In this document: positions 48,701-61,559 of the stretch, one piece after another
How the letters are laid out: every line of letters begins with the position of its first letter
Position numbering within the stretch: position 1 is the first letter of the stretch
NCBI GenBank assembly: GCA_947172415.1
Contig: OX359190.1
Span: 2,604,001 to 2,668,000 of the forward strand
Reading direction: 5' to 3'
DNA: 64,000 nt
Origin: Chondrosia reniformis
Taxonomy: Eukaryota > Porifera > Demospongiae > Chondrillida > Chondrillidae
Made by a program: the position numbers and the translations under genes
Notes under the pieces: model-generated
Database searches by the model: none
Told to the model about the DNA's origin: nothing
The model's input: only the letters and a program-made list of their open reading frames with translations

Positions 48701-51700
48701 AGCATCCATTCATCCTGCTCTTCAATGTTTGCAAGTTCTTCATCTTAGATGTCAGTGTTTGCATTTTCTTCTATTTGCTGTTGTGTCTGATCAAGCTCAT
48801 TGGCAAACTCTGGAATGCAGTTCTCTGCAACTGATGTCATACATAGGAAACTGTGATAGGCTTGAATGCAGTTAGCGTCTGTGTCTTCAACATTGAGTAG
48901 AAATTCTACAAGAGTGCTCAACATGGGTAAAAATGACACGCCAAGAAAGCGCCGATAACTCTCTGTCACCATGGCAACGTCATTTACCTATTATTCACAC
49001 AAGAACTCTTAATGCTCAGCAGAAGACAGCATATGACATAATCTCCTCTCATTATATGCAACTCACTGAAGATGGTAACTCTCCCCCTTTGCGCATGATG
49101 GTATGTGGCACTGCAGGCACTGGTAAATCATACCTAATCAGTGCCATTGCTCACACCTTGGCAGTACATGCCTGCTAACTGCAACTACAGGTATGGCAGC
49201 TTTCCATATATGTGTGGTCGAGTATTTGTGCAAGTAAAAATAATACTCGCAATTGTTAACACCTTTGGCACAACGATTATATTATACAGCACATATATTT
49301 TGGTGTGAAGTTTAAGATTGCAAACGTAAGAATGCCAAGAAAAGATATCTCTGTGCAGTGGCTGGAATCGAAAGACCGTTGCAAGATACATCGAATCAAT
49401 GTCAGACATATCATTGGTGACTTATCAAAGATCGATATAGGAATGGAAATCATCGTAACACTAAACACTCGGTACTATAGTGCAACTATGGTCAATTTAA
49501 TGGATTGGTTTCCTCCTAAAAAGACTATGCAGAAGAGAAACAAAGGCCAAGAAAACATGCTGCCATCTCAGCTGTGACTTTCAAACCTAAGAATCAACTT
49601 TAGAGATGCAAATAAACAATAAATTTTGTTGAAATTAGTACCTTCGGCATTTTACTCGTGCGAGTACTCTAGTAAAAACACATGTTACATGGCTAACTAC
49701 TTTTAATCCCCACTGTATTAATGTATCTTCTAATACGTACACTGCTGGGAAGATGTCCAAATATAGAAACTAAAAGTAGTCTAGTATAAGGTACAGAACT
49801 GACCCAAGTTGAACAACTTATTCTTAATAAACGTTATAAAGTAACAAACACTCAAATTGTCAATAGTTCCTAAACTGATGTACATGGCCCAGTGGAGAAG
49901 AAGAGAAAGAGAAACTCTGTATCCTAATCCAAAACACTCGCTAAGTTTAGTTCCCTATAGGCCTTCACTCTAAAGTAGATGTAGCATGTAAGAGAAATGT
50001 ATATAATTTTATGCACAGTGCAAGTTGTGTTTATAAACAAACAAACACTTAAAAGGTCACTAATTATCAAACTGCTGGATTAGGACTTTGGAATATTTGG
50101 TTCAATCAATTTTAGAAGTAAGCTTCAATATTCAAAAAGATGAGATGTTTTCAAATCAATTGCAATACCATACATTTTAGGAACTATCGGAAACAATTAA
50201 TTCTTCCCTTATACGTTCATTATAGAACCAAAAAGTGACGCATAACACATTTATGACAAACAGTAGCTTCACAAGAATGTTGGGAAACAATAGGTAACCA
50301 TTAATCACAATTCAGTCAATCCCACAAGTGTATGCATAAGGATATTTCAGTAGTGTTTAAATGAGGAAAATTTGATAGCCTGCATAAATTAAATCATTAT
50401 GGCCTTTGAAGGCTGTGCTAGCACAGTGGTATCTTAGTTGTGGGTACGTGGTCTACTTTTTTAATACCTTTTACACGTTACTCCCTACACAATGCACATG
50501 CTATGTAGCAATCACAGTGTATACGTACATGTCAGGCCATACGTAGGTATACAAATGATGATTTAGCAACTAAATCCTCTTATAATGGTTTATCCTTTGA
50601 CCTTTGAGTGTCTATTGAAACAGTATTAGTAAGTCTTTGAATCAACCAGATTAATTCACATGTGAGTAGGTGTTGGTAGGAGGCTAATTGCATTGTGTGT
50701 TTATGGACCTCAAAAAGAGGTTGAATAATTTATGTATCACCAAAATTCTCAAAATATTTATACGTAGACGACCATTTTTCTAATTACACACTGCTTGGAA
50801 GATGTACATAGCAACTAAAAGCTATCTAGTATAAGGAAACTCTTTGAATCTATGTACATATACAGACATACACACTCAAACAATGTAGTATATCATTCTC
50901 AAATGATAAGAATGCTACATTCTTGATGATAATGTTACTAAAAAAAAAACTATTTTACTGTACCTTTCTGCATTTACTTGAACAAGGAACACCAGATTTA
51001 AAAACATGGTACTTCTCTCAGTCGAATGATCTGACTAGTACTATGACAACATATTCACTGCTAAATGGCTGTCAGTATAAAGACTTAATTGGTAGCAATT
51101 TACCCTTTCTACTGTTGGCAAGTGGCTCAACTAACAATCTATAACTAATCACTCGTACGTACACAGGACGAGAAAACATTCAAGTTGATACATACGTATA
51201 CGTACGTAGGTCTACATACACGCGACAATAAACACTCTAAGTAATCAGACAATGAAGCTAACAATTCTAGCGGATAACACTTGGAACGCTTTACTTTCCC
51301 ACTTTAACTGTAAAGAACAAGGAAGACTTAACAGTCTTCGTTAGTGGAAACAAGTAAATATTTATCAGCGCTCATAGGAGAACACTAATCTAAAGAAATA
51401 ATACTTTGAGTGCTTTACTTTCTCACTTCAAATGCAAAGAGCAAGGAAGACTTTACAGTCTTCGTTGGTGGAAACACTTAAACACGTACTTATCAACGCT
51501 CGTAGGACACATTCGTACGAGAACATTAATCTAAAGCAATACAAGTCTTGTTAACATTGAAAATAGGAAATAAAACCTTCTAATGATTCTATTTTAAAGT
51601 GTACGCGAAGCGCACAACGAATGTTAACATAACTTGTACAGTAATTACATTACAATCTATTTGACTTTATTTATCTCTCTTACACTTACTTCAACAAGGT

Positions 51701-53888
51701 AAACCTGATTAAAGAACTTATCATCTGCCTAAGATCTAGACGTTGACGACTATTTTTCACTGGTAAAATGGCCGACTTTTGGCTGCCAAATAAAACTTTG
51801 TAGCAATTTACTTAAATTGTTGTGACTTAGTTAGCAGTTTATTAATTGTGTCTATTCATTATGCGCTCCTGCACCATCTTATAACTAATCACACGAACGT
51901 ACACAGGACGAGAAATTAATATTCTGCAAATTACACGCAAGAAACCGTTTTACAACTTGGCACTTTTATAAAACTTACACACTCTACTTTCTCCTTCAAA
52001 TACAAAGAGCGGCTGATACAAGAAGACTTCTAACAGTCCCCGTTAGTGGAAACAAGTTAACACTTAAACTCGTGAGAGCGTTCGTAGAACACACTCGTAC
52101 GAGAACTTTAAAGCAATACAAGTCTTGTTAACATTGACACGCGCTTCGTGTACACTGAGCGCACAAGTTAGGTGACTCTAACGAAGGAAATACAACCTTA
52201 AATGTTTCTATTTGAAGGAGAAAGTGCACACGAAGCGCGCAACGAATGTTAACAAGACTTGTAATACTTTAATGTAATGTTTTGTAATTAAATAAGTTAC
52301 TAACCTCAACTGCAATATCGTACTGTACAGCTCTTGTCTGATATTGTACTCCTCCAATGGTGAGAAAAGTAGTTCCGTTGAGGGAAGCCGTACAGGTGTT
52401 GTAATAAGACGTTTCTTTACTAATTTGTGTCCACTTCTTCTCGAAAATAAAGATTCCATATGGACCTACTAGGACTGGTAGGGTGCTGTATTGTAAAAGT
52501 GAACTCCTCACTGGTGCATCCTCGAGCCTTTCCCAGTGATGTACATCATTCTTGGTAAGTGAAGCCATAAAATTCTTCTTATTCATTCTCCAAAAATATC
52601 CATCCCAGTTGTAGATGTAAATGTATTCACCACACAATGCCATGTGATGTTCTGATAATGGTTGAGGAAGTTTCAGATTCGATTTGATCCACTTTTTATT
52701 CTTAATATCCAGGAATTCAATTGTGTCTAATACTCTGCTACCTGCTCCTACTCCTCCAGACACAATTACTAAGTCTCCAATAGCAAGAACACCTGGACTG
52801 GATCGGGCAGTGTGCATTGGAGGATATAGCTCTAACCATTCTTCACCTGTCCATGTCACTAGCCTGTTTGTACGAGTGTAATGAGTGTCTTTACCTCCTA
52901 TCAGAGTTAACTGATCTTTTATGATGGTGGCTCCACTGCGAGAACACGGAGATGGAGGTAGTTTTGACCATTTCTTTGTTAGTACATTGTATACCTGAAC
53001 GGTCCGTTCAGATGCTGCATTTTCACATTTTCCCAAGACAAATACTCTCTCGTTAATTGCAACTGCCTTCCCATATCGAGTTGCAATGGTCGCTTCCGGT
53101 ATTTCAGTTGATTTAAGGAAGTGACCTCCTCCAGCTGTCAGGAGGTCACTTTGAAATACCTAATTAGAGACAAGAAAGAAAAGATAATATTCACTGTTTG
53201 GAGGAACTGAATGACATGGAAGGAGCAAGTTCTGTAGCAGCTTATTGCAAGAACACTTTGAGGTCTGTAAGTGCCGTAAATCTTCTTGTCTAAATATTCT
53301 TAACGTGCATGCATGGCTCATAGTTTAATAATGCTCATATTTTAAACTTTATGACGTTTACAGTGACAAGGTAATTGCCACCAGTAGAGTAACAGAATGG
53401 TTATGGCTATTCAGTTACGGAAAGATTACGAATCAGTTCCTCGCTTTCTAACTTGTCCCCTAAAAGGATATGAATCGCGTGTGTCTCTTCGCTCTATAGT
53501 TGACTGGTTTGGTTTAGGTTTTACACGGACCCAACAACTGCAATTGAAGTACATGAGCCAGCCAAGTATTCCTTTCTAGACAAACCCAATCGAACGGAAA
53601 CTAGTCTCTGAATGTATGCCAATTAGTCCCGACAGGTTCACTTAAAATATCTATTCTACTTTACTTCTGGCTAATTACTTAAGCTTGTTAGCCACAGAGC
53701 CAGTTACTTACAATATCTACATTATAAACATCTGTAGCTAATTACCTGCTTAAGTTTGGCTATTATCTCAAACCAAGCGAGTTTTAATTTTGGCACTGAA
53801 TTCGGACCAGTAATAGTTAACGCTCCCATAAACTGCTTTAGTTAACAAGAGACCTATTAAGTAAACTTACGTTCTCCACGTTCATCAT
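42729..53888 (-). CDS. Kelch-Roc(GTPase)-COR-CARD protein, copy 3
   Basis: The exons are 53871-53888, 52305-53159, 43431-46040, 43162-43267 and 42729-43045, giving 1,301 aa. The GTPase exon is 270 nt longer than in copies 1 and 2, because the linker between P-loop (GGSRVGKTS) and G3 (DTGGQ) contains about ten 10-residue repeats of type EGQGKGSQGE (DNA 45481-45785); the other copies have one. This copy is the most diverged in GTPase-COR-CARD. Acceptor TGCAG precedes GAACC at 46040. The Kelch part carries a small insertion (GSRVLD) after one GG doublet. The long intron contains a decayed Helitron. All phases agree. Confidence 0.75.
45481..45785 (-). repeat. 30-bp coding minisatellite inside the GTPase domain
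   Basis: About ten units of 30 bp are in frame; the seven on the G3 side of the protein repeat are near identical and the other three are more varied. They lie between P-loop and G3, where switch I would be. Confidence 0.93.
46041..47100. other. Unit 3-specific intron DNA, left of Helitron
   Basis: It does not align with the intron of copies 1 and 2. Short ORFs (46276-46524 +, 46679-46915 -) are not recognised. The part near 46930-47060 faintly resembles the intron repeats at about 31450-31640. Confidence 0.4.
47128..49180 (+). mobile_element. Decayed Helitron (Rep and Pif1 helicase fragments)
   Basis: Frame-shifted fragments read NLRSELFMKRIQRYAAKILG (about 47217-47280), INNPHITDWYF, LDVDWHWCCYEY then a stop, and ARGSTCAHGCAKLKIDP, which is the HUH region with the first His replaced by Cys. 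Next comes LMIQHWRANVDMQIIVDVDA and YMAKYAAKGEPRSKAL (47991-48110). At 48990-49178 a Pif1-type helicase start reads LNAQQKTAYDII and Walker A GTAGTGKSYLI. Several stops and frameshifts make it non-autonomous. Element ends were not located. Confidence 0.8.
49305..49577 (+). CDS. Unrecognised 90-aa ORF beside the Helitron
   Basis: It reads MKFKIANVRMPRKDISVQWL onward to ENMLPSQL and is basic, with a WFPPKK motif near the end. The first ATG is at 49305. No family is recognised, and it has no counterpart in units 1, 2 or 4. It may be a captured host-gene fragment carried by the Helitron, part of another element, or chance. The same region is partly open on the minus strand. Confidence 0.3.
   Translation: MKFKIANVRMPRKDISVQWLESKDRCKIHRINVRHIIGDLSKIDIGMEIIVTLNTRYYSATMVNLMDWFPPKKTMQKRNKGQENMLPSQL
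49720..52304. other. Kelch-GTPase intron, copy 3, right part
   Basis: Homology to units 1 and 2 resumes at 49722. No exon is recognised. Direct-repeat blocks lie at about 51145-51660 (with an extra internal duplication of the AAAGAGCAAGGAAGACT part) and about 51880-52265. Confidence 0.55.
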
Positions 53889-53994
53889 CCTCAGCAATGC
53901 AAACAAAAGGAAAAACTGAAAACTTAGCAAATACTTTACTGACCGCACTGTTACTATATGCCGTTACTATAACGACCGTATTCCTTATTTAACT

Positions 53995-54085
53995 ATTGGC
54001 GGCAAATCTGCGTGTTTTCCCGCTATTCTTGGGGGGAAAACACTTCTGAATAAAGTAAGATAATACATTTCGAAATGTTTATATA
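53995..54085 (-). promoter_or_regulatory. Promoter region of Kelch-GTPase-CARD copy 3
   Basis: CCAAT (53999-53995), inverted repeat (54012-54021 and 54034-54043) and TATATAAA (54085-54078) match copies 1 and 2. Confidence 0.5.
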
Positions 54086-54149
54086 GCAAACACTATATTG
54101 ACTCAATCAAGCCACATCCTTCAATTTAAAGACATTCAATTTGTTGTAC

Positions 54150-55156
54150 TTGGAACATGTAGAGATTGTGCTGCAGTGGTGTGTCTGGTGAACAAGGAGC
54201 TCCTGTATTGGTTGGTAGTAGTGGTCCCCAGAGGTCAGACTGGAGAACAAGATCAGGATATGGCAAAGATGGCTGACCTTCAAGTTGTACTTAACATGAG
54301 GATAGGGAATGAGATTCCCAGTTTATTGACCCTGCCAAATGTACTTTCTTGTCTGCGGCACATTCAAGTATGATCACATATCTAATCTACTGCACCACCT
54401 CAATGATTTAATTCTCCTCCATGCAGCCGTTATGTAAGGTAAAGCTTGTCCTGTTTTCTGGATCGTAGGAACTAGTTCTAGCTATCTATGTAAAGAGTGT
54501 ATAAAGGTGTTCAAAGATTCAACTACTTTACAGCATTACAAAGTAACAAGTGGAATGTCAGTTTCCAAGTGAAGGACATGCACAGCTTCTCCTTTGTGGT
54601 ACAACTACCAGTGTAACTAGTTGAGACACTTGGCAATGACAATGAGGTCGCCTCAGCTAGTGACTGCAAGTGCACCTCTGTACAGGGACCAGCAGGACCT
54701 TAATTACTCAGAGATAGGATATGTGTGAAATGTATTGTTGATCTTTGATAGTTAGTGTTGTACACTCTGTAATATAATAAGAATTCCTTTTGCATAATTA
54801 TTAAACTAGTCCTTTCTTCAAAACTTGTCTGAAATATATAGTTAGTGAGCTAGTATGCTGTGTGGTGTACCTCCATTGCTATATATATGTGGTGTGCTAT
54901 ATGTAGTGACCCCACTGGTCCAACTGGTGGTTCTGGTGAATGTGAACCTGGTGGAGAACACGGAACTGGGGGTTCATCTGGACCAAGTGTAGCAAGAGGT
55001 CAGGCGGGTGACCATGGCAACCATGGAGCTGATGGTAATCGTGGAGAACACAGTGTCAGGGAGATCCTGAAGACACTGGTGCAAGAGGTCCTCCTGGACC
55101 ACCAGGTCCATCTGTATGGTCCACCTGGAGACATTGGTGCAAGAGGTCACATATAT
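54150..55156 (+). pseudogene. Collagen-like block, unit 4 (deleted)
   Basis: Only the weak 5' segment and the last exon (54907-55156) remain. About 1.4 kb holding three collagen exons is missing; the junction lies at about 54719, where GAGATAGGAT runs straight into the ATGTGTGAAATG that precedes the last exon. The last exon has the same two frame changes as the other units. Confidence 0.65.
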
Positions 55157-55233
55157 GTAAGTTAAATGCTGATTCGGACCTTATTTAAAGAACTCTTATT
55201 TCTATTGCTCAATAACTAGACAATTTATCATGA

Positions 55234-55443
<210 letters not shown>

Positions 55444-56050
55444 TAGCCATATTTGAATAGATTAGTAGCACTTGTGCTGTATAGACATCAATCAAATAGT
55501 TCTATCCCCAAATATCCAGTGTAGTTCCTCACATGTTTTATTTTACTACTGCTATTGGTAATGCAAAGAGAAGGTAAGTAAATTATGGTAACTATTACAA
55601 ACTGGTTGAAAAAGCTTGCCGGCGCTTCACGTGTATTTGGTTCAAGCACTAGCTGAGCAGTCACTCATATGTTGAATGGTAACTACTCAGAACTGGTTCA
55701 ACCAACTTCCTGTTGCCTAATGATTGTTCTGGATTAAATAGCCGTGTCCAAAGCCCCTTTATTTACACTTTTTAGATGATGGAGGTCGTTATGCCTACGA
55801 CCAGCAGCCTTCCATTTGCAGATGGAACTTGAAGAAGCTCTCAGAAGCTCTGGCACCCTATCTCTCTTCGGAAGATGTTGCTGGTGTCCTCAAAATGTAC
55901 GTACTTATTAGCTACTGTATATGAATGAATAATCTAACACGCCATTTTTTTACAAGCTACATATACGTGCTTTAGATTGAAAGGCCTGTCATAGAATAAG
56001 GATTTCTTCTAACTGTATTTAACTTACCTTTTGAAAGGATCATCTTTCAA

Positions 56051-56163
56051 CTTTTAGAGTGTCTAAAGACGATTTGTTGTCTCTTCTTGGTGGTCAGATG
56101 TTTCGATCCTGAGGGTCTTCTTCAGTGACTTCAACAAAACTGCATCTTTAGACACTCTAAAAG
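56051..56163. repeat. 113-bp inverted-end element (unit 4)
   Basis: It has the same 19-bp inverted ends as units 1-3. Confidence 0.65.
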
Positions 56164-56796
56164 GATACAAGAGTTTTCTCCTTCTACTTCTTCTTCTCCT
56201 GTTACTTCTTCTTCTCCACTGGACCATCCCTTCATCAAGTATATTTATATTTCATCGTAGCATGCATGAATGATCAATTTTCAGATTAACCTACTGTATG
56301 TGTAGTTAGCTATCTAACTTATACATGTTTAGGTATGATGAGGAATTTGAGAAGTGTTTTCTAAACAAAATGAGAACAAAGGTAGGATTTCTAGTTAACA
56401 TCTGACATGCTAAATATGAATGTACGTACATTACTATAGACATGCGTTCATGCCTATATACTGTGCATACTGTAGACATGTGTTCATGCATGTATACATG
56501 GTGTGTATATCATTCATTACCTATCTTCCCTTTTCTTTATGTAGCTTGGACTGATTCATGTCAAACTGGAGGAGGACATGTGAGAAGATTTACTGTTATA
56601 GTATTTTTAGAAGTTTTGTAACTTCCACATCATTGTAGCTATAAAGAGCCATGGATTAAAATGTACAAAGGATAATCCGTTCAATTAGTGTTACTTAATG
56701 CTGAAGAAATCATCATATTCATAATGACTGCAACTAGAATACCTCCCTATCAATAAAGTGATAGGAGTTATTTGTTGCATTCATTTTGATACTGTA

Positions 56797-56938
56797 ACTG
56801 GCTATTTGAGCATCAGCATCATTCTGAATGTCCTTATTTAACTAGTGTTTTCCTTCCTGTTTTATTTTTTCTGCTAATGGAGGTCGAAATGTTCAGAATA
56901 CTGATTGAAAAAATGTTGCTGATGCTCAAATAGCCAGT
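56797..56938. repeat. Foldback element (unit 4)
   Basis: It shares its length (142 bp) and left-arm deletion with unit 1. Confidence 0.7.
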
Positions 56939-57514
56939 AATGGTAACGGTAGTATTCACAGAAACGTTTGTAATCAGGGTAACTGTAGTAGTCACAGTAA
57001 TGGTTTTATTAATATATGTAGATGTATTATACAATGTACAGTAAACACGTATATACGTAGTTTGTGTATGTATTTTGATTTGTTTAATAATTGAGTGTAC
57101 TAACATTACATGCTACAAATATACAAAAACAAAAAGGTAATACTTGTTCTCAAAACTATTTCAACAAGAGTTCTATATACAGGGTGTACATATATAGATG
57201 TGGTATTTGAATACAATTACATAATTACGTATGACCAAGGTATACAATTTGATTTGTTTTTGATTTAGCAAACTGATTGAAGGATTCCTTGACACATTGC
57301 ACAAGACAGGTATTTCACTAGTATCATCCTAAACTGCAGTAAATATCTTCCTTTGTGTCTCTTTAAAATAGCTTGTGACTTCACCAATGGATTCCGTGGA
57401 CTGAATAACTTGTGTATTCCAGGGTGCTGTGGTGATGAAAGGTATACCTCTTGACCACTCTTTCATCTTCCTACCTTTGCTTGTATACTATCCACTAATA
57501 TCTCCTTTTCTTAC

Positions 57515-58182
57515 TCCATCCACCCATCATCCATCCATCCATCCATCCATTCATTCATTCATTCATTCATCCAACATCCATCCACCCATCCATCCATCCA
57601 TCCATGCATCCATCCATCCATCCATCCATCCATCCATTCATCCATTCAACCAACCATCCATCCATCCATCCATCCATCATCCAACCATCCATCCATCCAT
57701 CCATCCATCCATCCATCCATCATCCAACCATCAATCCATCCATCCATCCATCCATCCATCCATCCATCCATCCATCCATCCATCCATCCATCCATCCATC
57801 CATCCATCCATCCATCCATCCATCCATCCATCCATCCATCCATCCATCCATCCATCCATCCATCCATCCATCCATCCATCCATCCATCCAACCAACCAAC
57901 CAACCATCCATCCATCCATCCATCCATCCATCCATCCATCCATCCATCCATCCATCCATCCATCCATCCATCCATCCATCCATCCATCCATCCATCCATC
58001 CATCCATCCATCCATCCATCCATCCATCCATCCATCCATCCATCCATCCATCCATCCATCCATCCATCCAACCAACCAACCATCCATCCATCCATCCATC
58101 CATCCATCCATCCATCCATCCATCCATCCATCCATCCATCCATCCATCAATCCATTCATCCAAGCACCTATCCATCTATCCG
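57515..58182. repeat. Large (CCAT)n tract in SELENOO intron (unit 4)
   Basis: About 670 bp of tetranucleotide with a few AACC and CATTC variants. It is open in several frames (Ile-His-Pro-Ser and Met-Asp-Gly-Trp repeats), but these are not genes. Confidence 0.97.
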
Positions 58183-60531
58183 ATTAATTCTTCACTCAAT
58201 TTCTTATTCCAGTGATGTTGATGTTACATTGACTTACCTTTTAAGTCAGTGCTGTTCTCCTGAAGAGTGTGTCACGTTGCTTACTCCATCCTCCTCCTTC
58301 TCACTGTAAGAACCTCATATTAATGTCGGCCATGTCTTTAGGAAATGTTGTTTAGATTATTCATACCATGCAGATATGAGTCTATTGAATATCTCACCAC
58401 TACATAGGGGAAGCTTTGGAATGATGTTTATGTCACAAAAGCAAATGGGCAAAATGATAAAAGCAAAGAAATTGAAAGTAAGTTTACCTCTTAGCATTTT
58501 GTCATAGTGCTATTTTTCCTTTTAATTAGTATACAAATAAGGTGGGACTTTATATACAAACTTTTGATCACGTTCATTACACATATAATCTTATTTTATC
58601 TTAGGAAACCACAGTAAAGGAACTAGAGGAAGATAACAAAGCCATGTGGAAGGAATGACTACTGATTTACAGGTCTTTATCTGTTATGTTATGCACGAGC
58701 CATTTAGAACACTACTCCCCAGTGCTCATAATCTGTGACAGCCAATTTATTTATAATTAGAATGTACCCTGAAGTTGTGTCTTCTATGATGTTGTATCAG
58801 TTTTCATTTAGTAGTGCCTTTTTCACTCATTTTCTGTACAAACTTGCAAGCCAACACAATTCCTTTACAGCTGGCTTTAGCTTTAGATAGAATCACTTTA
58901 TAGTATTGTGAACTTTGAGTATGTGAAATAAGTTAGGAAATGTACGTGTAAGCCAAGGGCTCACAAAGATCAAGAAGAAGACAAATTCCCAGTTTCATTG
59001 ATAAAGGGTGGAATTCCCAGAAACAGCTATCTGGCCCAGTGGCAAAGAAGAGAAATAGAAGGAGAAACTCTTGTTTCCTCATTCCAAGCCCTCATTAGGT
59101 TTACTTCCCTATATGCCTTTACTCTTAAGTAGATGTAGTATATATACGTACAAGAAGAATGATGAATGTTTGTGTGCAACAGTTTTTTATTCTTTGCAGA
59201 AAGAGACTTGCCCAAGAAAGAGCTGATACCTCCAGTCAAGAAGATATTATAAAAGTGTGTTTCTCATATGTATGCATGTGGATATACACAGTTATTACTG
59301 ACTTTTAACTTTCTTTAAACATTATCAGTTGAACAAGGAAAGACTCTGCATTATGAATGCCAATAACCCGAGGTGAGCAGTATTGATCAATAAGCCTTTT
59401 ATTAGTCTGGAGGACCAGACCTTACATCCACTTTGTGTTGCAAGTGTGGTCTATTCTAATTATCTGTGAACAAGGTTTATTTCCACAATGTTGCCTCAAT
59501 CTTGTCTCCCTTTTAAGTCAGCTACGTACAACGCTTTTCTAATTTGTATCAAATCTGTAGTAAATTAGATAAGCTAAATCTCAATGATACAGCTCATTTC
59601 CTATATGTGGTAGCTAGGGGCCATCTTAACCACTAGACATCAGTCTTAGTATAGGAATTCATATGTATACATTGTATTTAGATACCTGTTATTACTGCAG
59701 GTTTATCCTCAGGAATCACATAGCTCAAAGGGCAATAGAGCTGGCGGAAGAAGGGGATTATTCTGAGGTACCAAAAGTCAAATTGAATGATGTCATATAG
59801 AGCAGTTTTAAATGCATACATAATTAATTTGGTTTTCTAAAACCTATGGCTACTCTAATGTTATACTGGATTGCCATGCAGTCTGCCAGTTCTTAAATAT
59901 AGTGTTAATAACGACGTTTGAAAATTAAAAACTGTCCAATTAAAGCTAGAAAATTATTCATGAAATAACCATGCAAGCCACAAGTATCCAAAATGTTGTC
60001 AAACCTCATGAAGAGCTCGAGGGCCAAACGTGAAAAGACATTGTTGGAATTGGAAACAGTAGAACTGGTTTAAGTAAACAGTTCTCTGCCACTGAGCTAC
60101 ACTTGCCACAGCAGTGCTCCATTTCTCACGATTGGCCATAAAAGTATTTATTATTAGTTGGTTAAGGACATTTTTATCCTCTTGGTTTAATTCCTTCCAA
60201 TTGGTCTGCCTCAAAGGTATATATGATCTGTTATGTATATTTCTATGAGGATCAAGTAACAGATATTCCTAAAGTGAAATGAATCTATATTCTTAGACTA
60301 TCATGATCTGTTATCTCATTATGCCATTCTCTTTGATTCATCCAGGTTGATAGGGTTCTCTGTTTGCTAAAGAATCCATATACTGATGAGGGAAATCCTG
60401 CAGAAATGTCAGTAATTGACCACAGCCAACAACCCACTACAAGCAGGCAGCAGTCTGCTTCATCAAATGACAAGAAAGGGAGTTTCTACTGCAGCAAACC
60501 TTCACTTCAAGCTTTAGGACTATCTGTTACT

Positions 60532-60534
60532 TGA
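60532..60534 (+). other. SELENOO: UGA selenocysteine codon, SELENOO unit 4
   Basis: TGA TCC TCA TAG is kept even though exon 9 has a second in-frame TGA. Confidence 0.75.
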
Positions 60535-60597
60535 TCCTCATAGAAATATACTCATCTTATTAAGTAAGTGTACATAAATGACTAATGTATGAATATA

Positions 60598-61033
60598 CCT
60601 TAAGGACGGGTTTAATTGCGAGTACTTAAGTTTGCGATTTGGCTACCCCTCACATTTTGCTGGTACTAATAATTGCGGAATTGCAAAAAATCAACCATAC
60701 CAAATTCAACTAGCCGATATTCAACTACTCCTAGTCCTGACTCACTGAGTGTGGGAACAGTCAGCCTCGTTGATTTCAGATGTAGCTGGTGATGTAGCGG
60801 TCACGCATAATAGCGCAAGCGTGTTAACGTTTCGTTAAACTGAGTTTGACCCTTGAACTACTAGCCAGTATGTCAGATAGTTTGAAGATTCGATTCTTTC
60901 GATTCGAATTAAGCGAAAATTCAAAATTACTCCCAAGAAATATTTAATATTCGCGTGTATTAAGTATTGCGATTTCGACCTAAATCGCAAAATTCGCAAT
61001 TAATAGTAGTCGTTATTAAACCTTCCCCTTAGG
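60598..61033. mobile_element. 436-bp TA-flanked MITE (unit 4)
   Basis: It is the same element and site as 5141-5576, with TA at 60596-60597 and 61034-61035. The terminal repeats CCTTAAGG and CCTAAGGG-type are slightly better preserved. Confidence 0.75.
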
Positions 61034-61493
61034 TAACTAAAAATTGCTTCATTGTTGATTTATGAGGTGTTAATTGATACTATGTTGACTATATAGGGCA
61101 GCCATATTTTTTGACCATCCCTAATTAAAGTGTACTACTGTTTATAATGTAGTTAAAGGCCATATCAATTTTTTATGTTACTATGTCACTTTATTCTTTT
61201 GCATTCCACACCTATTCCCATATAAACGTTATAAATGTGTATAAAATACATTCATTCTATGTATAATGCATACATACATATAAACTGTTGCATATGTATG
61301 TATACATAATAGAAATTCATTCAATCCCATGTATCTTGCTGACATGATTACATGATTTCAACCTTGTTTTTCCCACATATATATCCTTTCAGAATGCACA
61401 CTCAATTCTAATGGTCTGAATGTGGAATTATTGCAATTTGTTTACTATACGTAGATGTTGCAACTTCTCAGTTTGCCTATACACAGCAAATTA

Positions 61494-61536
61494 ATGAAGA
61501 GTTTGTCTTAAATCCATGAGACAGACAATCTCTGAT
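61494..61536 (+). promoter_or_regulatory. SECIS element, SELENOO unit 4
   Basis: ATGA (61494), AAA loop and TGAT (61533-61536) are all kept. Confidence 0.78.
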
Positions 61537-61559
61537 GTTGAGAGGCTGAATATTCTATT

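Noticed and set aside
53397-53579. 60-aa plus-strand ORF MVMAIQLRKDYESVPRFLTC
   Set aside because: It lies in intron 1 of the Kelch gene; copies 1 and 2 have stops or lack the start, and no family is recognised.
57429-58215. Long ORFs of Ile-His-Pro-Ser and Met-Asp-Gly-Trp repeats
   Set aside because: They are translations of the (CCAT)n microsatellite in an intron.
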